Shown piece by piece: positions 1-7,692 of a stretch of DNA of 64,000 nt. The notes under the pieces are model-generated. The model made no database searches, was not told the DNA's origin, and saw only the letters and a program-made list of their open reading frames with translations. The position numbers were made by a program, and so were the translations under genes. Position 1 is the stretch's first letter, and each line of letters begins with the position of its first letter. Where the stretch lies: assembly GCF_002013375.1 (NCBI RefSeq), contig NZ_MAEW01000015.1:62001-126000 (forward strand), in the 5' to 3' direction. Origin of the DNA: Mycobacterium sp. D16Q13. Lineage in GTDB: Bacteria > Actinomycetota > Actinomycetes > Mycobacteriales > Mycobacteriaceae.

Positions 1-509
1 CGGGAATCGAGTGGTACGACGTCGACTATCCCGATGTGGCGTCACTGCGCAGCCAGCTCTACCCCGCGCACGACAACTACCATGTCGTTTCCGCATCGGT
101 GACCGATCCGGCGTGGCTCGCACATATTCGGGGCGACCGCCCGGTCCTGGCGATCGGCGAAGGGCTGACGATGTACCTGACGGAGGCCGACGGCATCGCC
201 TTGTTTCGCCGCATCGTTGATCACTTTCCCTATGGGGAACTGCAATTCGATGCGTTCAACAAGTTCGGCATCAAGACACAGTGGTCGAATGCGGTGGTCC
301 GACGTTCCGGGGCGACGCTGCATTGGGGCATCGACCGCCCCGCGGACCTCCTTGGCGCGATACCCCGGCTGCAACTACTCCGCTGGGAGTCACCGTTTGA
401 TTCGGAGGCCTTCCAGCGGACCAAAACCACGTATCGGCTTCTGGCGAAGGTGATGTCACTGTCTCCGACGTTGCGATACATGGCGCAGTATCACCGCTAC
501 GCGTTTTGA
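1..509 (+). CDS. Class I SAM-dependent methyltransferase, LCMT/TcmP type (5' truncated)
   Basis: The reading frame is open from the first bases of the window (it reads GIEWYDVDYPDV), so the gene starts upstream and only about the last 169 residues are visible. The EWYDVDYPDV segment and the later GEGLTMYL segment are typical of the leucine-carboxyl-methyltransferase-like family (TcmP/PPM1 type), which transfers a methyl group from SAM to mostly unknown acceptors in mycobacteria. The SAM-binding glycine loop lies outside the window. The gene converges on the aminotransferase gene, with a strong hairpin between them. The family call is good; the substrate is unknown. Confidence 0.8.
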   Translation, partial: GIEWYDVDYPDVASLRSQLYPAHDNYHVVSASVTDPAWLAHIRGDRPVLAIGEGLTMYLTEADGIALFRRIVDHFPYGELQFDAFNKFGIKTQWSNAVVRRSGATLHWGIDRPADLLGAIPRLQLLRWESPFDSEAFQRTKTTYRLLAKVMSLSPTLRYMAQYHRYAF

Positions 510-519
510 GAAGTGGGGG

Positions 520-582
520 TTGGCCGCGGCGGTCCTTGCCGTTTCGGGGCCGGCAATCGGGGGGACGGATCGCCGCGGCCAA
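520..582. terminator. Nested hairpin between convergent genes
   Basis: A 16-nt arm (520-535, starting TTGGCCGCGG) is complementary to 567-582 with one mismatch. Inside the loop a second stem pairs TTGCCG (536-541) with CGGCAA (551-556). It sits between two convergent stop codons, so a bidirectional terminator is the simplest reading. There is no U-run, as is usual in mycobacteria. Confidence 0.65.
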
Positions 583-587
583 CCAGT

Positions 588-1628
588 CTATGACGCTGGT
601 CTACTCATCTGGGGCGCTGCGCCTTCGCCAATCTCGTCGACCTCCAGCAGCCGCCGCGCGACGATGGCCATCTCGCGCGGATCACCGACCGTGAGCCGAA
701 CACCGCCATCGGGATATTCCTTCGCGACAACGTCATCCGTTCCCAGGATCGACATCCAGGGCTCACCATCGCCACGCGCGGGCAGGTACACGAAGTTGGC
801 ATGGGAGTCCGGAATGTGCGCACCCATCTGCGCGAGCCGCTCCCGGAGCTGATCACGTTCGTAGACAATGGAATCGACCCGAAGCCGCAACTCATCCTCG
901 GCCGCGTAGGACGCCGCGACCGCCACCGCGGCCGCACGGTTCATGCCGAACGGAAGCTGGTATCTACGAATGACACCACAGACCGCGGGAGCGGCCAGCC
1001 CGTAGCCGATGCGCAGCCCCGCCAACCCGTACGCCTTGGAGAATGTGCGCAGCACCACCAGGTTCGGGTGCGCCGCGATCAGCCTCGGAATGTCCAGATG
1101 CGCATCGGGATCCACGAATTCGATATAGGCCTCGTCGAGAATGACGACGCTGGTCGGCGGAGCCTGACGGACAAACTCATAGACCTGATCGGCAGGTATC
1201 AGCGTTCCGGTCGGGTTATGTGGCCGGCACAGCACCACGGCGGCGGCATCGGCATCATAGGCCGCTCCCAGCAGCTCATCCAGATCAGTCATCCCATTGT
1301 CCGCCAGCGGGATCGGCACCTGGATCAGTCCGGCGATATCGGCCAGTATCGGGTAACCGTCGAATGTCGGATGCGCGAAGACCAAGGAATCGCCCGGCTG
1401 ACACAACGCCTGCAACACCTGCAGCGCAACCCCGGTGGCCCCGACACCCACCACCACTTCCTCCGGTGTCATACCGACACGTTCGGCGATCAATCTCGGG
1501 AGCACCACAGGCAGAAACTCCGGGTACCGATTCACCTCCGCAATGTCATGCCTGAGCGCATCGCGCACCGACGGCAGTGGACGATAGGGATTTTCGTTCA
1601 GCGCCAATCGGAGCGGACTGATCGTCAC
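588..1628 (-). CDS. PLP-dependent aminotransferase, histidinol-phosphate-aminotransferase-like
   Basis: Fold-type I PLP aminotransferase of HisC type, about 346 residues. Visible motifs are the substrate-side LNENPY, RPHNPTG with the ring-contacting Asn, ILDEAY with the Asp that contacts the pyridine N, and TFSKAYGLAGLRIGY with the Schiff-base Lys. I place the start at GTG 1628 because it forms a GTGA overlap with the stop of the upstream KAS III-like gene and has GGAGGGG just upstream; an ATG at 1646 is the alternative. It is the last gene of a four-gene coupled operon, away from the his genes, so it probably aminates a ketone or aldehyde made by that operon and is not the biosynthetic HisC. 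The substrate is unknown. Confidence 0.85.
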   Translation of the reverse strand: MTISPLRLALNENPYRPLPSVRDALRHDIAEVNRYPEFLPVVLPRLIAERVGMTPEEVVVGVGATGVALQVLQALCQPGDSLVFAHPTFDGYPILADIAGLIQVPIPLADNGMTDLDELLGAAYDADAAAVVLCRPHNPTGTLIPADQVYEFVRQAPPTSVVILDEAYIEFVDPDAHLDIPRLIAAHPNLVVLRTFSKAYGLAGLRIGYGLAAPAVCGVIRRYQLPFGMNRAAAVAVAASYAAEDELRLRVDSIVYERDQLRERLAQMGAHIPDSHANFVYLPARGDGEPWMSILGTDDVVAKEYPDGGVRLTVGDPREMAIVARRLLEVDEIGEGAAPQMSRPAS

Positions 1629-2638
1629 AGACCCCTCCCGCCCCACCGCACGGCCGCGGCCGCCGCGTAATCACCGGCGTGGGCGAACCCCGCCAGCATC
1701 ACGGTGTCGCCGGCCTTGACCTGCCCATCGGAGATCGCCTGATCGAGCGTGTGCGGGATACCCACCCCGAACAGGTTGCCGCACTCGTCAAAGGTATCGG
1801 GGTGCTTCTCCCGGGGCAGCTGCAGGGCATCACGCCAGTTCCGCAGGAAGATCCGGTTTGGCTGGTTGGTCACCAGTGCATCGAGATCCGTTGACGGAAC
1901 CCCGATTCGATCACAGACCGCCAGCGCCACCTCGGGCACCATCCGGTTGCCGCGGGCCAGCACCTTGCTGATCTTGTGCTCGGTGAACGCCACCCGCCCC
2001 TGCCCAGGGCCGGCCTCCCAGTACTTGCGATGCGGCGTGACCGCGTAGGTCATGTCTCCCGCGAACTCACCGAAGTTCCGCGTCTCGATACCCAAAACCG
2101 GCGAGCCCCCTTCCCGGGTGATCAGCGCCGCGGTGGCGCCGTCCCCCGGTATCGAGGCCTGTGCGGTGGAGCGCACTTGCTCTTGCACAAAGATCTGGCC
2201 CGCCGCGTTCTGCATGTTAACGATGAGCGCCGAGCGGGCGCTCGACGAGGCCATCATCTGTTGCACAAGCTTGAGCATCAGAACGAACGACACGCAGCCG
2301 CCGTTGTGCACGTCCAGAATCCACTCCGGGCGGATCTGCAGCCGGTTCGCCACCTCTCCACCGCATCCCACGAAGGGTAAGTCGGGCAACTGGGTATGCG
2401 TCAGCAGAATGTCCACCTCGTCCAACACACTGTCCCCGTGCCGGTCCTTGAGACCGGCGACCGCACGCTCGGCCATATCCACCGCGGATTCGTCGGCGGC
2501 GACGTGATGCCGATGAGCCGGGCTGCGGAACATGACGTTCTCAGCCAGGTCATCATCCTTGGCGTACTGGGCGAAATAGTCGGCGCTGACCCGGTTCTCG
2601 GGAAGATAGCTGGAGATATCGAAGATGCTGACGGTCAT
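1625..2638 (-). CDS. 3-oxoacyl-ACP synthase III (KAS III)-like thiolase-fold protein, variant active site
   Basis: About 337 residues with thiolase/KAS III architecture. The nucleophile Cys lies in HNGGCVSFVL and the last catalytic Asn in DECGNLFGVG. The segment that normally reads HQAN reads NQPN, so the conserved His is Asn. Normal KAS III condenses acyl-CoA with malonyl-ACP using Cys-His-Asn; without the His, decarboxylative condensation is doubtful and acyl transfer is more likely. The start at ATG 2638 overlaps the stop of the preceding SRPBCC gene as ATGA; the frame is open 40 codons further upstream but inside that gene. The next gene overlaps as GTGA. Related offloading or acyltransferase enzymes (CerJ, DpsC types) also have altered triads, by family knowledge. 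Confidence 0.85.
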   Translation of the reverse strand: MTVSIFDISSYLPENRVSADYFAQYAKDDDLAENVMFRSPAHRHHVAADESAVDMAERAVAGLKDRHGDSVLDEVDILLTHTQLPDLPFVGCGGEVANRLQIRPEWILDVHNGGCVSFVLMLKLVQQMMASSSARSALIVNMQNAAGQIFVQEQVRSTAQASIPGDGATAALITREGGSPVLGIETRNFGEFAGDMTYAVTPHRKYWEAGPGQGRVAFTEHKISKVLARGNRMVPEVALAVCDRIGVPSTDLDALVTNQPNRIFLRNWRDALQLPREKHPDTFDECGNLFGVGIPHTLDQAISDGQVKAGDTVMLAGFAHAGDYAAAAAVRWGGRGL

Positions 2639-3339
2639 TTCATCCACTCCGGAACGATCGGCAGCCCATGGCTGTGGCGGTATTCGGCGATGGCCTTGAG
2701 ATTCAGCAGCTCCAACAGATGGCCCGCGCCGAACATGTCCCAGAAGTCCCCTACCCACGGCTTACGTTGTGGAGGAGCGGTTTCCGGATACGGATTCTCG
2801 TCGTAGAACGGGTGGTGGCAGTTGGTCCACAGCACGACGGAGCCCGGCTTGTTGAGCACCACCTGCGCGTCGACCACCCGCATGAGGTAGATCATCCACA
2901 GGTGATCGCCCTGATCCCAGGCACAGTGATAATCAACGGTTCCGGATTCGGCGTTCGACTCGGTGCGGGTATAGATCAGCGTGTCCGAACCCAAGCGGTC
3001 ATGCGCGACCCACAGCCCGGCTTCATCGGTTTCCTCGAAACCGCGCAGGCTGTAGGTCCACTCCTCCAGGCAACGGGTATCGGAGAGGTATCGATGCAAT
3101 TCGTCCGGCGGGCAGTCCACATACTCCTGGACGGTGCAAAACGGTCCGAACACCTGATCATGCGGATACACCGATCGCATCATGTCCATGATGATCGGTG
3201 TCGCCTTCTCGCGCGGCGAGGTCTCGATGCGGTGCACCCCGGGCAGCGCATCCTCGGTGCCGGCATCGGCGGCGATATCGCTAAGCGCGGGCAAGGCTTT
3301 CAGGCCAGGCTTGGATGTTTCGGTAATCGTGTCGGTCAT
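2635..3339 (-). CDS. SRPBCC/START-like (polyketide cyclase-type) protein
   Basis: A 234-residue soluble protein. The stretch around FCTVQEYVDCPPDELHRYLS, followed by LEEWTYSLRGFEE, looks like the first strand and helices of a START/Bet v1 (SRPBCC) helix-grip fold, which binds hydrophobic ligands. No catalytic motif is recognisable. The start at ATG 3339 has AAGGAG seven bases upstream and lies within the end of the upstream ThDP gene (59-bp overlap); its stop overlaps the KAS III-like start as ATGA, so translation is probably coupled. It may bind or shape an intermediate of the operon's pathway. The fold call is moderate and the role is inferred. Confidence 0.65.
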   Translation of the reverse strand: MTDTITETSKPGLKALPALSDIAADAGTEDALPGVHRIETSPREKATPIIMDMMRSVYPHDQVFGPFCTVQEYVDCPPDELHRYLSDTRCLEEWTYSLRGFEETDEAGLWVAHDRLGSDTLIYTRTESNAESGTVDYHCAWDQGDHLWMIYLMRVVDAQVVLNKPGSVVLWTNCHHPFYDENPYPETAPPQRKPWVGDFWDMFGAGHLLELLNLKAIAEYRHSHGLPIVPEWMK

Positions 3340-5014
3340 GTGTTTTCTCCTTAGCGATTTCGGATGACAGGAACGGAGCAAACGGGGGTATCTCGTCGGT
3401 AGAGCAGATGACCTCCACCACGGAAGGACCGCTGTGAGCCATCGCCGCATTCATGGCGGCCTCGAGATCGGCCACCGTATCGGCCGAACGGCACATCAGG
3501 CCGGGGAACATTGCCGCCAGCCCGGCCCCGATGTGCGAGGGCGAGAACCGGTTGAAGCTGTATTGCCCTCCGTAATACAGCTGTTCGCGGGTGACACACA
3601 TGGCGTGCGCGTTGTTGTTGACGATGACGAAGGTCACCGGCAATCGATGTTCGATTGCCGTGTGAATCTCCATGCCGTGCATGAAGAATGCACCGTCGCC
3701 CGCGACCACCACGGTGCGGCCGCCCCGCGCGAAGGCGCAGCCGATGCCTGCGCCGAAGGCATACCCCATGCCTCCCATCCCGAGGGCGACGACGTAACGC
3801 CCCTGGTGCCGGGCGCCCAGATAGTGCACCGCGGCAGCTCCGGTGTTGCCGGCGTCGATGAAGATATCCGCCTCCGCGGGAATCACCCGGTCCAGAACAT
3901 GCATGCCATCGTGGTACCTGACACCTTCGCCGTCATGTGCGGGCGGTTCGAGATGAGCTGGCGCGTAGATCGTTTCACTGTCCGGGCAGTGGGCGCGCGC
4001 CGGTAGGGCCGCGGCGAGCTGGGCCAGCGTCGATGCCAGATCCTCGGTGTGCAGGTGCCGCGATGCGATGTGCGGTGTCGCCGAACCGACCGAGAGCACC
4101 GGTGTTGTCGAGAAGTCGACGCCCCCACGAGTCATCACGGGCATGGTGGTCCCGACGCACACACACGTCACACCGTGGTGCATGATCCTTTCCACCGCTG
4201 GGTGTCCCATGACCCCGATGACACCCAGCAGTCGCGGATCCTCGCCGTCTACAGCATCTTTGGCGTCGGGAGATACCGCGACAAAGGCGTCGAGACGATC
4301 GATGAGATCAGACAGCTCGTCACGGGCATTGTGCCGCGCCACCTCCGGGCCGGCCACCACCAAGATCCGGCCGGGTGTATCGGCCAGATGCTCGGCGAAA
4401 TCGGCAAGCTGGGCCGGCACCGCCCCGGGCCGAGCATGCGGCTCCCGCATCTGCGGCAGCGACCTCAGGCGCGCCTGCTGAACATCTTTAGGTATCAAGA
4501 GCACCGCGGGCAGGCCGTCCCGGACCGCCGCCAGGGCATGGCTAAGCGCCTCGGCGATGTCTTCCGGGTGCTCCACGCGGGCGCAGTAGCCGGAGATGGG
4601 ACGGAAAACCGCCTCCAGGTCCATGCTTCCGGCACGCCCACTCCCGTCCTGAAACGCGCCGTTACCTTCCAACGGGCGGGGCGGCTGACCCACGATCGCC
4701 AGGACGGGAACCCTGCTTGCATATGATTCAGCAAGCGCGGGAACAAGATTGACAGCACCACCGCCCGACGTGGCGGCCACTACGCTCATCCTCGACGTGG
4801 CGCGCGCGTAGCCGTCGGCCATCGTGCCCGCCGAGAACTCGTGCTTGGCGACGACGGCTTCGATACCGGGTGTGTAGTGCACGGCATCGTAGAGATCCTC
4901 GATGTTGGCGCCGTCGACTCCGAAGAGGTAGTCGACATCGTGGTGACGCAGCTCCAGCGCGAGCCAGTCAACCACTCGTATGTTCCCGTTCCCGGCACAT
5001 ATCGGCGTGGTCAT
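3281..5014 (-). CDS. Thiamine-diphosphate-dependent enzyme, acetolactate synthase large-subunit-like
   Basis: A 577-residue three-domain ThDP enzyme. The N-terminal Pyr domain has the catalytic Glu in AKHEFSAGTMADGYAR; the middle domain is Rossmann-like (RILVVAGPEVARH); the C-terminal PP domain has GDGAFF followed by VNNN, the Mg-ThDP signature. Members decarboxylate 2-oxo acids and transfer the activated aldehyde or release it. The separate ilvB/ilvN context is absent and the neighbours are SRPBCC, KAS III-like and aminotransferase genes, so a specialised carboligase or decarboxylase is more likely than branched-chain amino acid synthesis. It is the first gene of the operon. A SigL-type -10 element ends six bases before the ATG, so the mRNA is probably leaderless. 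Confidence 0.88.
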   Translation of the reverse strand: MTTPICAGNGNIRVVDWLALELRHHDVDYLFGVDGANIEDLYDAVHYTPGIEAVVAKHEFSAGTMADGYARATSRMSVVAATSGGGAVNLVPALAESYASRVPVLAIVGQPPRPLEGNGAFQDGSGRAGSMDLEAVFRPISGYCARVEHPEDIAEALSHALAAVRDGLPAVLLIPKDVQQARLRSLPQMREPHARPGAVPAQLADFAEHLADTPGRILVVAGPEVARHNARDELSDLIDRLDAFVAVSPDAKDAVDGEDPRLLGVIGVMGHPAVERIMHHGVTCVCVGTTMPVMTRGGVDFSTTPVLSVGSATPHIASRHLHTEDLASTLAQLAAALPARAHCPDSETIYAPAHLEPPAHDGEGVRYHDGMHVLDRVIPAEADIFIDAGNTGAAAVHYLGARHQGRYVVALGMGGMGYAFGAGIGCAFARGGRTVVVAGDGAFFMHGMEIHTAIEHRLPVTFVIVNNNAHAMCVTREQLYYGGQYSFNRFSPSHIGAGLAAMFPGLMCRSADTVADLEAAMNAAMAHSGPSVVEVICSTDEIPPFAPFLSSEIAKEKTHDRHDYRNIQAWPESLARA

Positions 5015-5020
5015 GACTAG

Positions 5021-5048
5021 TACACGACTGTCACACGTGACCGGTTCA
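5021..5048 (-). promoter_or_regulatory. SigL-type ECF promoter of the ThDP operon
   Basis: On the minus strand TGAACC (5048-5043) is followed after exactly 16 bases by CGTGTA (5026-5021), matching the TGAACC-N16/17-CGT consensus reported for mycobacterial SigL. The ATG of the ThDP gene is at 5014, so transcription would start at or next to the start codon. The same two hexamers with the same spacer precede the sigma gene itself. Confidence 0.82.
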
Positions 5049-5168
5049 ACAATCCTCGAGAAAAAGTGATCGAGTTATCTCAATCATGTGATGGCGCAAT
5101 ATGAATCGAGTTTCAGGTGGTGCCGATATGGGCACGTCAAAGCATCACGAGCCTGACGCCTGGGGACT

Positions 5169-5915
5169 TCAGCGGCGCAGTTCGAGGAACACCAGCGGAG
5201 CCGAGTCGCCGTGATTGTCGATCACCTGGACGCTCTCGATCTGATCCTGAGCCATCGGAACGGTCGTCGATGTCATCATCGCGGAGCCCGGCTTGGCCGT
5301 CCACGAACTGGCAATGATGTTCCCGCCTTCGCGGGTACCGATCCGCAGCGCGTACGGCGCCGCCGAGTCGTCGGCATCGTTTCCGTACGCCGGATAGCTG
5401 CACCACATTTCGATACGAGTCCCGGCACCGTCACGGACAATGGCCACTTGCGCGCTCAGCGGTGATGGCGTCACTTGACGCATCGGCTGCCAATGCTCGC
5501 CCGAGGGCAACGAACCCGCCGCGACATTCATCGGCGCGGGCCGGTGATACCACGGTGGCGGCACCAGTGAGACCGTCAGCGCCACGGCGGCGGCCACCGC
5601 GACGGCGCCCACATACGCGAGTCGGCGCACGGCACTCTGCCGTCGCCACCGAGCCTGCAGCTTGGGCCACAGAGCCTGGACCGGGCAGCTGGTGGCCGGC
5701 TTCGCGAGGGCCGGAGGGTCCTCGAGTTCCATCTTCTCGGCGTAGCCGCGGTCGACCTTGGACAGCAGGCCGGGCATGGCGGTGACCTCCGACAGAGCGC
5801 GCTGGCAGCTGGCGCAGTCCACCAGGTGCTGCTCGTACTCACGCCGTTCGGTCGACGAGAGCGCGCCCAGCACATAGGCGGCATCCCAATCGGCGTAGAC
5901 ATGTTCGATAGTCAT
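5169..5915 (-). CDS. rslA: Zinc-binding anti-sigma factor, RslA-like
   Basis: A 248-residue membrane-anchored anti-sigma factor. The cytoplasmic N-terminus has WDAAYVLGALS and a ZAS motif HLVDCASC (H-x3-C-x2-C) that in RslA binds Zn and releases the sigma factor on oxidation. A single membrane segment lies around residues 98-118, followed by an extracytoplasmic domain. The start codon overlaps the stop of the ECF sigma gene as ATGA, the standard arrangement for a sigma/anti-sigma pair. The N-terminus resembles M. tuberculosis RslA (Rv0736); the extracytoplasmic half is more divergent. It should restrain expression of the adjacent ThDP operon. Confidence 0.85.
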   Translation of the reverse strand: MTIEHVYADWDAAYVLGALSSTERREYEQHLVDCASCQRALSEVTAMPGLLSKVDRGYAEKMELEDPPALAKPATSCPVQALWPKLQARWRRQSAVRRLAYVGAVAVAAAVALTVSLVPPPWYHRPAPMNVAAGSLPSGEHWQPMRQVTPSPLSAQVAIVRDGAGTRIEMWCSYPAYGNDADDSAAPYALRIGTREGGNIIASSWTAKPGSAMMTSTTVPMAQDQIESVQVIDNHGDSAPLVFLELRR

Positions 5916-6451
5916 CGCGTGACCCCCATTTCCTGCAGCGACAACCGCAGCGCACGCACGCCGTAGTGCAGGCGTGATTTGACGGTACCTTCGGGCACCC
6001 CCAGCTCAGCGGATATGTCGGCGACTGAACTCCCGCGGTAGTACGCACGCAGGATGACGGCTCGGTGATCCGTGGACAGTGTGCGTAGCGCCTCGGCGAC
6101 CAGCCACGCGTCCAGCGTCGCATCCACCTGGTCGGGGGACGCGAACTCAGGTGTCTCGGCGGTGGCTATCTCGCTACGAAAACGGGAGCTACGCGCGTTA
6201 TCGCGGACCAGATTGTGAGCAACCGTGAAGAGCCAGGCGCGCGCAGATCCTTCGGTCTGGTTGACCAGTGTTGGATGCCGCCAGGCGCGTAACAGCACCT
6301 CTTGCACGATGTCCTCCGACAGCGCCGAGTCGTGGGTCAGATACATGACATAGCGATGCAGCGGGCCTGCGTACTCGTCGTAAAAGGCCCGCATAAGACT
6401 CGATGAGCCATTGACGCCGATGCCTTTCGGCCCAGCCTGCCCATCCGCCAT
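5912..6451 (-). CDS. sigL: ECF RNA polymerase sigma factor, SigL-like
   Basis: A 179-residue ECF sigma factor with only regions 2 and 4. Region 2 includes LSEDIVQEVLLRAWRHP and ARAWLFTVAHNLVRD; region 4 carries the helix-turn-helix around VADISAELGVPEGTVKSRLHYGVRALR. The ending RLSLQEMGVTR closely resembles M. tuberculosis SigL (RLTLQELGVTR, recalled). The start at ATG 6451 has GGAGG six bases upstream. It is cotranscribed with its anti-sigma factor and preceded by a promoter of its own class, which predicts positive autoregulation. Confidence 0.85.
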   Translation of the reverse strand: MADGQAGPKGIGVNGSSSLMRAFYDEYAGPLHRYVMYLTHDSALSEDIVQEVLLRAWRHPTLVNQTEGSARAWLFTVAHNLVRDNARSSRFRSEIATAETPEFASPDQVDATLDAWLVAEALRTLSTDHRAVILRAYYRGSSVADISAELGVPEGTVKSRLHYGVRALRLSLQEMGVTR

Positions 6452-6468
6452 GGAACACCTCCGACGGT

Positions 6469-6496
6469 TACACGAACCGACCGCCCGATTGGTTCA
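6469..6496 (-). promoter_or_regulatory. SigL-type autoregulatory promoter of the sigma gene
   Basis: TGAACC (6496-6491, minus strand) and CGTGTA (6474-6469) are separated by 16 bases. They lie 17 bases upstream of the sigma start codon, leaving room for the GGAGG ribosome-binding site. Confidence 0.8.
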
Positions 6497-6543
6497 AAGT
6501 ACGCCCGTTTTGCCTCATCGAACAGCCTTGTCATCATGTTCGG

Positions 6544-7692
6544 ATGCGCAATCTCGAGGACATTCACGAATGGTTCCTGTCCCGGGGCCTACCCGTGGTG
6601 CTGGACCGGCGGGTGCGCTCCCGCGAGCTCCTCGACCGCGCCGCACCCATGATCGGAGTGGCCGGCGCGGGCGTCTCGCTGTATGAATTGCTCTCCACCG
6701 ACAACGACACCCGCTCGATCATGCTGATGGCCCTGCTGATCCTGCTCGCCCTGCTCATGGCGGCGCAGCCGCTTGTGCTGACGGCGCTGCAGCGCCTTGG
6801 CACCGTCCGCGCCGACTCGGTGCGCCGCGCCTTGTCCTGGCTCGTCATCACGATCTTCGTGATCGTGCTGCCCCTCGCCGACACCGGCTCGTGGAGATCG
6901 GCCGCCGCGATGATGCCCGCGTTCCTGCTCGCCGCGCTGGTACTGATTTGGCTGACATATCTGGGCGCCGGATCCATTGGTCTGTGGGCGCTGCGTTACG
7001 CCTCGACGCAGTTCGGCGCACTCGCCACACTCATGTCCCGCGCGCTACCGCTGCTCATGTTGACCGTGGTGGTGTTCTTCACCGGCGAGCTCTGGCAACT
7101 GTCGGCACGCATTACCCGGGAAAGGCTATGGCAGACCATTGGTTTCCTGGCACTGACGGCGGTGGCCTTCATGGCGGTGACGGTGCGCGACGAGCTGTCC
7201 GGCCTGCGCGAGAACCGTGCCGGACAACCGGCCACCGCGGCACTGCTGGTGGGCACGCCACTGGCCGACCTCTCCGATGATGAGGTACCTCGTCTGGAAT
7301 TGAGGTGGCCGGAACGCCTCAATGTGCTGCTGGTGATGGTGGTGTCACAGGCCATCCAGGTCGCGTTCTTCACCGCCGGAGTGTTCGCCTTCTTCATGCT
7401 GCTGGGTATCGTGGCGGTGCCACACGACGTGATGGCCCTGTGGTCCAACGAGGCCGCCTGCGCATCCGGGGCGGCGCCACCGTGCGCGGGCACCTGGTTC
7501 GGGATCCGGATCGGAGTGCCGCAGACGCTGATCCATATGGCGTTGTTGGTCGCCGTGCTCTCGGGGTTGTACTTCACGGTCAACAGCAGTGTGGACCCCC
7601 AGTACCGCAGCCGCTTCTTCGAACCGCTTATCGCCGATGTGGCGATCAGCCTGGCCGGCCGCGACGCATACCTCGCGGCCACCCGCGCCTAG
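6544..7692 (+). CDS. Polytopic membrane protein of unknown function
   Basis: A 382-residue protein with a short cytoplasmic N-terminus (about 55 residues) and roughly seven or eight hydrophobic segments, for example around residues 57-77, 98-113, 121-141, 171-189, 203-220, 258-285 and 320-340. The loop after the seventh segment carries two cysteines (NEAACASGAAPPCAG) that could form an extracytoplasmic disulfide. I recognise no family signature. It is divergent from the sigL-type gene across a 92-bp region that also contains the sigma promoter. Its stop overlaps that of the convergent isomerase-fold gene. Confidence 0.75.
   Translation: MRNLEDIHEWFLSRGLPVVLDRRVRSRELLDRAAPMIGVAGAGVSLYELLSTDNDTRSIMLMALLILLALLMAAQPLVLTALQRLGTVRADSVRRALSWLVITIFVIVLPLADTGSWRSAAAMMPAFLLAALVLIWLTYLGAGSIGLWALRYASTQFGALATLMSRALPLLMLTVVVFFTGELWQLSARITRERLWQTIGFLALTAVAFMAVTVRDELSGLRENRAGQPATAALLVGTPLADLSDDEVPRLELRWPERLNVLLVMVVSQAIQVAFFTAGVFAFFMLLGIVAVPHDVMALWSNEAACASGAAPPCAGTWFGIRIGVPQTLIHMALLVAVLSGLYFTVNSSVDPQYRSRFFEPLIADVAISLAGRDAYLAATRA

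Noticed and set aside
588..1628. Annotating the aminotransferase as the biosynthetic HisC
   Set aside because: It is far from hisG/hisE, is the last gene of a SigL-type operon, and HisC-like folds serve many substrates.
3281..5014. Annotating the ThDP enzyme as acetolactate synthase (ilvB)
   Set aside because: No regulatory subunit gene or ilvC/leu neighbours, and stress-type regulation; the family call is kept broad.
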